NCBI GenBank assembly: GCA_002914805.1
Contig: JXTB01000028.1
Span: 1,650,126 to 1,714,125, forward strand
Source of the DNA: Parasponia andersonii
Taxonomy: Eukaryota > Streptophyta > Magnoliopsida > Rosales > Cannabaceae
Reading direction: 5' to 3'
DNA length: 64,000 nt
This document shows, piece after piece, positions 60,111-64,000 of this stretch; positions within the stretch are counted from its first letter, which is position 1, and every line of letters starts with the position of its first letter. The translations under genes and the position numbers were made by a program. The notes beneath the pieces were generated by a model, which did no database searches, was not told the DNA's origin, and saw only the letters and a program-made list of their open reading frames with translations.

Positions 60111-61210
60111 ACATCATATGGGAGTTATAACTTATATATTCCGTGTAAAAATATAATTAATATATCATTATAACTTAGAAACTCCAAGTGGGATTATAAT
60201 TCATAAATCAGACAAAATACTCGACGGATATCTCATCAACATAGTTATGTTAATATAGCATTGACTCTACGAATATACAACCAATATTTCTAAGTTCTAA
60301 TCAGCATACGAAATTTCATTCAGAAGTCCTTTCGGTTTTTATAGTAATATTTATCAAAACATTATTCGTAGCTAACGAGGAGATTTTATATTTTTCTCAA
60401 TACAAGATATACTAGGTTATACAGAAGATAGCAAATTTGCATGGTAATCACGTCACAGAATGGTATACAGTAGCTAGCAATCCAACGTAGGACTCTGTAA
60501 GAATGAGCAACCGGAAGAATAACTTAACAGAACAAGAGAGAAAACTTAACAGAACACACGGGGCCATGATAAGAATGAGCTAGTTACATAAAATGCGTAA
60601 AAGCAACTGGAAAAGATATTCTGTAACAAATAAATGAATAGTTTTAATATTATCTTTAGGTAACTCCATAATAATAGACCATTAACCCTTTTTATCTATA
60701 CAAAATATGATTATTTATTGACTGTAAACAAATACCTTTCACTGAAAAAAAATATTCTATTAATTAAATAAATTAAGGGATATATCAAAAAAATCCACAT
60801 TAGTCATTCCTAAATGAACTTTTCCCAATTCTCTCCTTTGTCACATTCATTATGTCATCAACTGTTAGGAGATCGGCTTTGCGGAAGCGATAACACGCAG
60901 CTAAAATACGAGTTGAGAAAATTTGGGTAAAATAAAAAAAATAAAGCACATAAAAGAATTAATGTGGTTCACCCAATTTAGGCAACGTCCACAGATGAAG
61001 CTGTGAAGAATTTCACTATGAAAAGGAAATTACAACTCACTTCTCTCTAAATATAAAGAAAGAACAAATGAACCCCTCTCTCTCTTAAAATAGGAGAAAA
61101 CACTCTCTCTAAACAATTTAGGAGAAAACAAGTGGGAAACTAAGAGAAATTTCTAGGCTTGAATTCTCTCTTAAAAAAGAAGAGGATTTTGAAAAGTGGT
61201 GTGAACACCA
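60111..61210. other. Intergenic DNA with a dispersed repeat fragment
   Basis: No gene recognised. About 60880-61100 shares GGTTCAC, AACGTCCAC and GAATTTCACTATGA with 37145-37205. Confidence 0.4.
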
Positions 61211-61315
61211 TTTTTTACTATGACTATTACGGCCGCTATTTTTACTATTTCTATTGCGGCTGTTTTTTTTACTATTCCTATTGCGGCTACTTTTTTTCAT
61301 TGTTCCTATTGCAGA
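61211..61315. repeat. Minisatellite, about 28-bp unit, four copies
   Basis: Degenerate units of the form TTTTTACTATTCCTATTGCGGC repeat about four times with varying T-run length. The Asn/Ser/Arg-rich open frame on the minus strand is an artefact of it. Confidence 0.7.
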
Positions 61316-63023
61316 TTAACTGTAAATATTGATTTGTTCAACATCAACCACTCAAAGATATACCTCTATTTTGAGTGACATCCCAGGAGTCTCCTATAAA
61401 CCTAAGCGATCGCGCGTAAGAGCAATAATACCTCGCATAGAAGCAGTTTGGAACCTTAAGCGTGATCTGATTAGGTATAAAGGTCAACATAGATTGTATC
61501 TTTGAAAAGTTCAGACAAAACAAATGTGGTAAAAAAGGAATTACAAAAAGTTTTTCTAGCAATAGTAATTTCTTGGAGTACGTAACATACATAATAACTG
61601 AGATGAAGGGAAAAAGAAATGCCCAAGATGAGGAAACAAAGGAATGAAATAAAAAGATGATTAGAGTGAGAAGAATCCACACGAGAACTCTAATACTGAA
61701 TAATATTAAACAAAGGAGAAAGAAACAGTAATAAACCATGAAAAAAAAACACACACACACACACAAACAGCCTACCACAATGAGAGTTCTATTTATAGGT
61801 TAATCAAGTCTCAATTAAAACTTTGTTTTTACGCTATTAGTTAAGGGAAAAAAAAGAACTTTTTTTAATTAAAAAAATACTAAAAGGAACTCACTACACT
61901 TCATTGTAGGCTAAGCCATAAAGGGCCTTCTCACCTTTCAACTTATTGTTGCGTATCACATTAAGAGAAGAGGAAATTACATATTATACGACTTTTTGCG
62001 ATTTTGTTGTAAAAAATACGGTGTATGGGCTGTTACCATTTGAAAAATAGGGTACACGTCAAGTTTATTATTTTTATACGGGCTTCTACACTCTTTACGC
62101 GGCCTGGTCCATGTTAGGTTTCAAAAAAAAAAAAAAAAAAAGCAAAGGATGTGCGCATGCTACTGCACAATCTAACGTAATGTATTTGACTGTTTTATTA
62201 TTTTTCTGACTGTTCTTTATTTTACTTTTTTGGTTATTTTGTATTTTAAAATGTAGTTATTTCATTTTTTTGTCTATTTAAATTTTTTATTTTCCTTTTT
62301 ATTTTAAAATAATACTTTTGACCCATAAATTAATAAAGTGCCAAATGTACTGGTTGTATGTATTTTCGTTATTGTGCTTTTTTAAAAAAAAAAAAAGAAT
62401 CTAAAATTTGTTTCCTATTTATCACTGCTCTATTGGTGTATTAAAACTTACTATAAATAAATTAAACATTATCACCAATTGAGTGATGATAAATTATATA
62501 TCACATGTGTTGATATTAAAATTTTAATATAATAGTTGAGATCTTAAGCATTATTTGCATCAAAATACATGTTTAAAAATATTTTCTGACATAAACATTT
62601 GACTCTAGTCCATGAATTCCTCTGCCCATAAATTGTCCACAGAACAACAGACAATTAGCAAAATTGAAACAGTAGTAAAATTCATTTTTTTTTATGGGAA
62701 AATTGACATAAATAATAGTGATTTTGATCAAAATAACTTTTTTAGAAATGTCTTGAAAAAAATAAATTTTCTAGTAGTATTTTGTGATTGTGTGTGATTG
62801 AGTATCACATAATTTGTGACTGTTGATTAGTCCTAAAAAGGTCATAATATCATAGTCACAAATTATGTAACCTCTTGTCACATAATTTGTAACACCACTA
62901 GAAATATCAATTTGAAAAAGATTATTAAAAAGTTCATTTTGTGCCAAATTAACACTAGCTAGGTCAATTTCTCCCTTAATAACTTGCGCATCCAATAGAA
63001 ACATTATTCATCTTAATGAATAA
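61316..63023. other. Intergenic DNA, nothing firmly recognised
   Basis: AT-rich. At 62800-62890 the motif CACATAATTTGTGAC and its complement recur within 100 bp, perhaps the edge of an unidentified DNA transposon. Confidence 0.4.
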
Positions 63024-63233
63024 TGATTCTTCACAAGGCCCATTATTTGCGTTATCAAAAATAATTGAATTCCATGATACTGTGTCATGTTCAACCAGGT
63101 AATCAAAGACATTGCAGGCCTCATCCGCATTACCATAACTACCAAACATGGCTATAAGGGAATTTGCAACGAAAACATTGTTCTTAAGCCCAGCCTTCGG
63201 AACATTTCCAAGAACTTGAAGACCTAAGAACTC
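63024..63233 (-). pseudogene. Fragment of a PPR (pentatricopeptide repeat) gene
   Basis: About 70 residues on the minus strand read KAGLKNNVFVANSLIAMF, then GSYGNADEACNVFD and HDTVSWNSII, the pattern of two adjoining repeats of a PLS-class PPR protein (organelle RNA editing or processing factors). The similarity stops abruptly on both sides, giving way to AT-rich sequence without start codon, targeting signal or E/DYW domain. It is a gene fragment, possibly captured by a transposon. Confidence 0.7.
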
Positions 63234-63470
63234 ATTACTTAGTAGTGTTGGGAAAAACAACACTACCGTAAAATAAATCTTTTCCGGTTTTTGTGTGTTT
63301 AAAATGGGTTCATCACCAAATACCACAAAATCACCGATAGTAATAGTAACCAAAACATTACAAACAATAAAACAATAACTCAATCACAAGTGAGACACAA
63401 ATTTTTAGCATGAATAAACTAAAATAGTAAAAAACCATGAGGGCCGTAATTTGCTCAAATCTTGCACTAT

Positions 63471-63911
63471 CACTACAAAAAAAGGACGATATTATCACGA
63501 CATCTATTATCGTGACACAGTGTCATGATAGTAGAGTCTACATACTACGACGACATATTCATATCGTGGCAATACGATGGGGATAATGGCATTACAACGC
63601 GACGCTAAAAAGTGGTATTGTTCTGGCTATTGCGATGACATAGTCATGACAATATATTTTAGCATTTGTATATTAAATATTAAAAAATATTTAAATAAAT
63701 TATTTTTCTAAAAAAATTAGTTAACTACTTATTATCTCTACATGTCGCGGCAATAGATGTTATTTAAAAAAATTAGTTATCTACCTATTAGATGTTATTT
63801 AAAACCCATAGACAATCCGTCACTAAATTTCTGCGAAAATTAAATGTATGTTAAAATAATTCGTTTTGGCTATTACTCATGTCGTGGCAATATCATCATT
63901 TTCTTGTAGTG
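63471..63911. mobile_element. Small non-autonomous CACTA element
   Basis: CACTACAAAAAAAGGACGAT at the left and, in reverse complement, CACTACAAGAAAATGATGAT at the right are inverted termini that stay similar for about 30 bp (to ATCACGAC / GCCACGAC). The 441-bp interior is non-coding and full of CGTGACA/ATCGTGGCAA subterminal motifs. Flanks TAT and AAT agree at two of three bases, so a 3-bp target duplication is only partly supported. Confidence 0.8.
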
Positions 63912-64000
63912 AATTATCAATAAACCGTAAACTGAGGATGAATACATATTGGTACATTAAAAGATATGGCATTGTGATAAAATATGACATTATGAATTAA

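Overview
This window is nuclear DNA of a flowering plant, almost certainly a eudicot. It is AT-rich, holds only three intact genes (two of them with spliceosomal introns), and most of the rest is transposable elements and their remains. The three intact genes are a phytosulfokine precursor (5022-5397, +, two exons), an intronless group-S bZIP transcription factor (24341-25021, -) and a ZIP-family zinc/iron transporter (50098-52386, -, three exons). They lie about 20-25 kb apart and show no sign of working as a cluster.

Layout. 0.5-3.3 kb: a 1-kb direct duplication, each copy carrying the same tRNA-derived SINE, with a reverse-oriented Tat-type LTR fragment between the copies. 5.0-5.4 kb: phytosulfokine gene. 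6.2-10.1 kb: a 133-bp tandem repeat, a MITE and unclassified AT-rich DNA. 10.1-10.7 kb: a second, smaller LTR fragment, again between direct copies of flanking DNA. 11.27-19.75 kb: a complete-length but dead Ty3/gypsy chromovirus (Tekay-like) with LTRs, tRNA-iMet primer site and ATATA target duplication. 21.4 kb: a MITE whose sister copy lies at 53.1 kb. 24.0-25.2 kb: a three-copy inverted repeat directly behind the bZIP gene, then the gene. 25.65-27.86 kb: a solo LTR of the same chromovirus, followed by the 3' end of a LINE. 29.8-36.9 kb: two hAT-like non-autonomous elements and a poly(A)-tailed retroposed insertion with a perfect 11-bp target duplication. 37.47-46.20 kb: an internally deleted Ty3/gypsy Tat-lineage element with CTCAG target duplication, a 112-bp satellite array and a broken antisense extra ORF. 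50.1-52.4 kb: ZIP gene. 54.7-55.1 kb: tandem duplication. 56.5-60.1 kb and 63.47-63.91 kb: two non-autonomous CACTA-like elements, with a PPR gene fragment just before the second.

No rRNA, tRNA or recognisable miRNA gene and no CRISPR array was seen. The most interesting structures are (i) the inverted repeat built from the bZIP 3' flank, (ii) two independent cases of an LTR fragment sandwiched between direct duplications of host DNA, which look like break-repair scars, and (iii) several small element families (SINE, MITE, poly(A) retroposon) with clear target-site duplications. All coordinates and motifs were read by eye; family assignments of repeats are by motif and not by database search.
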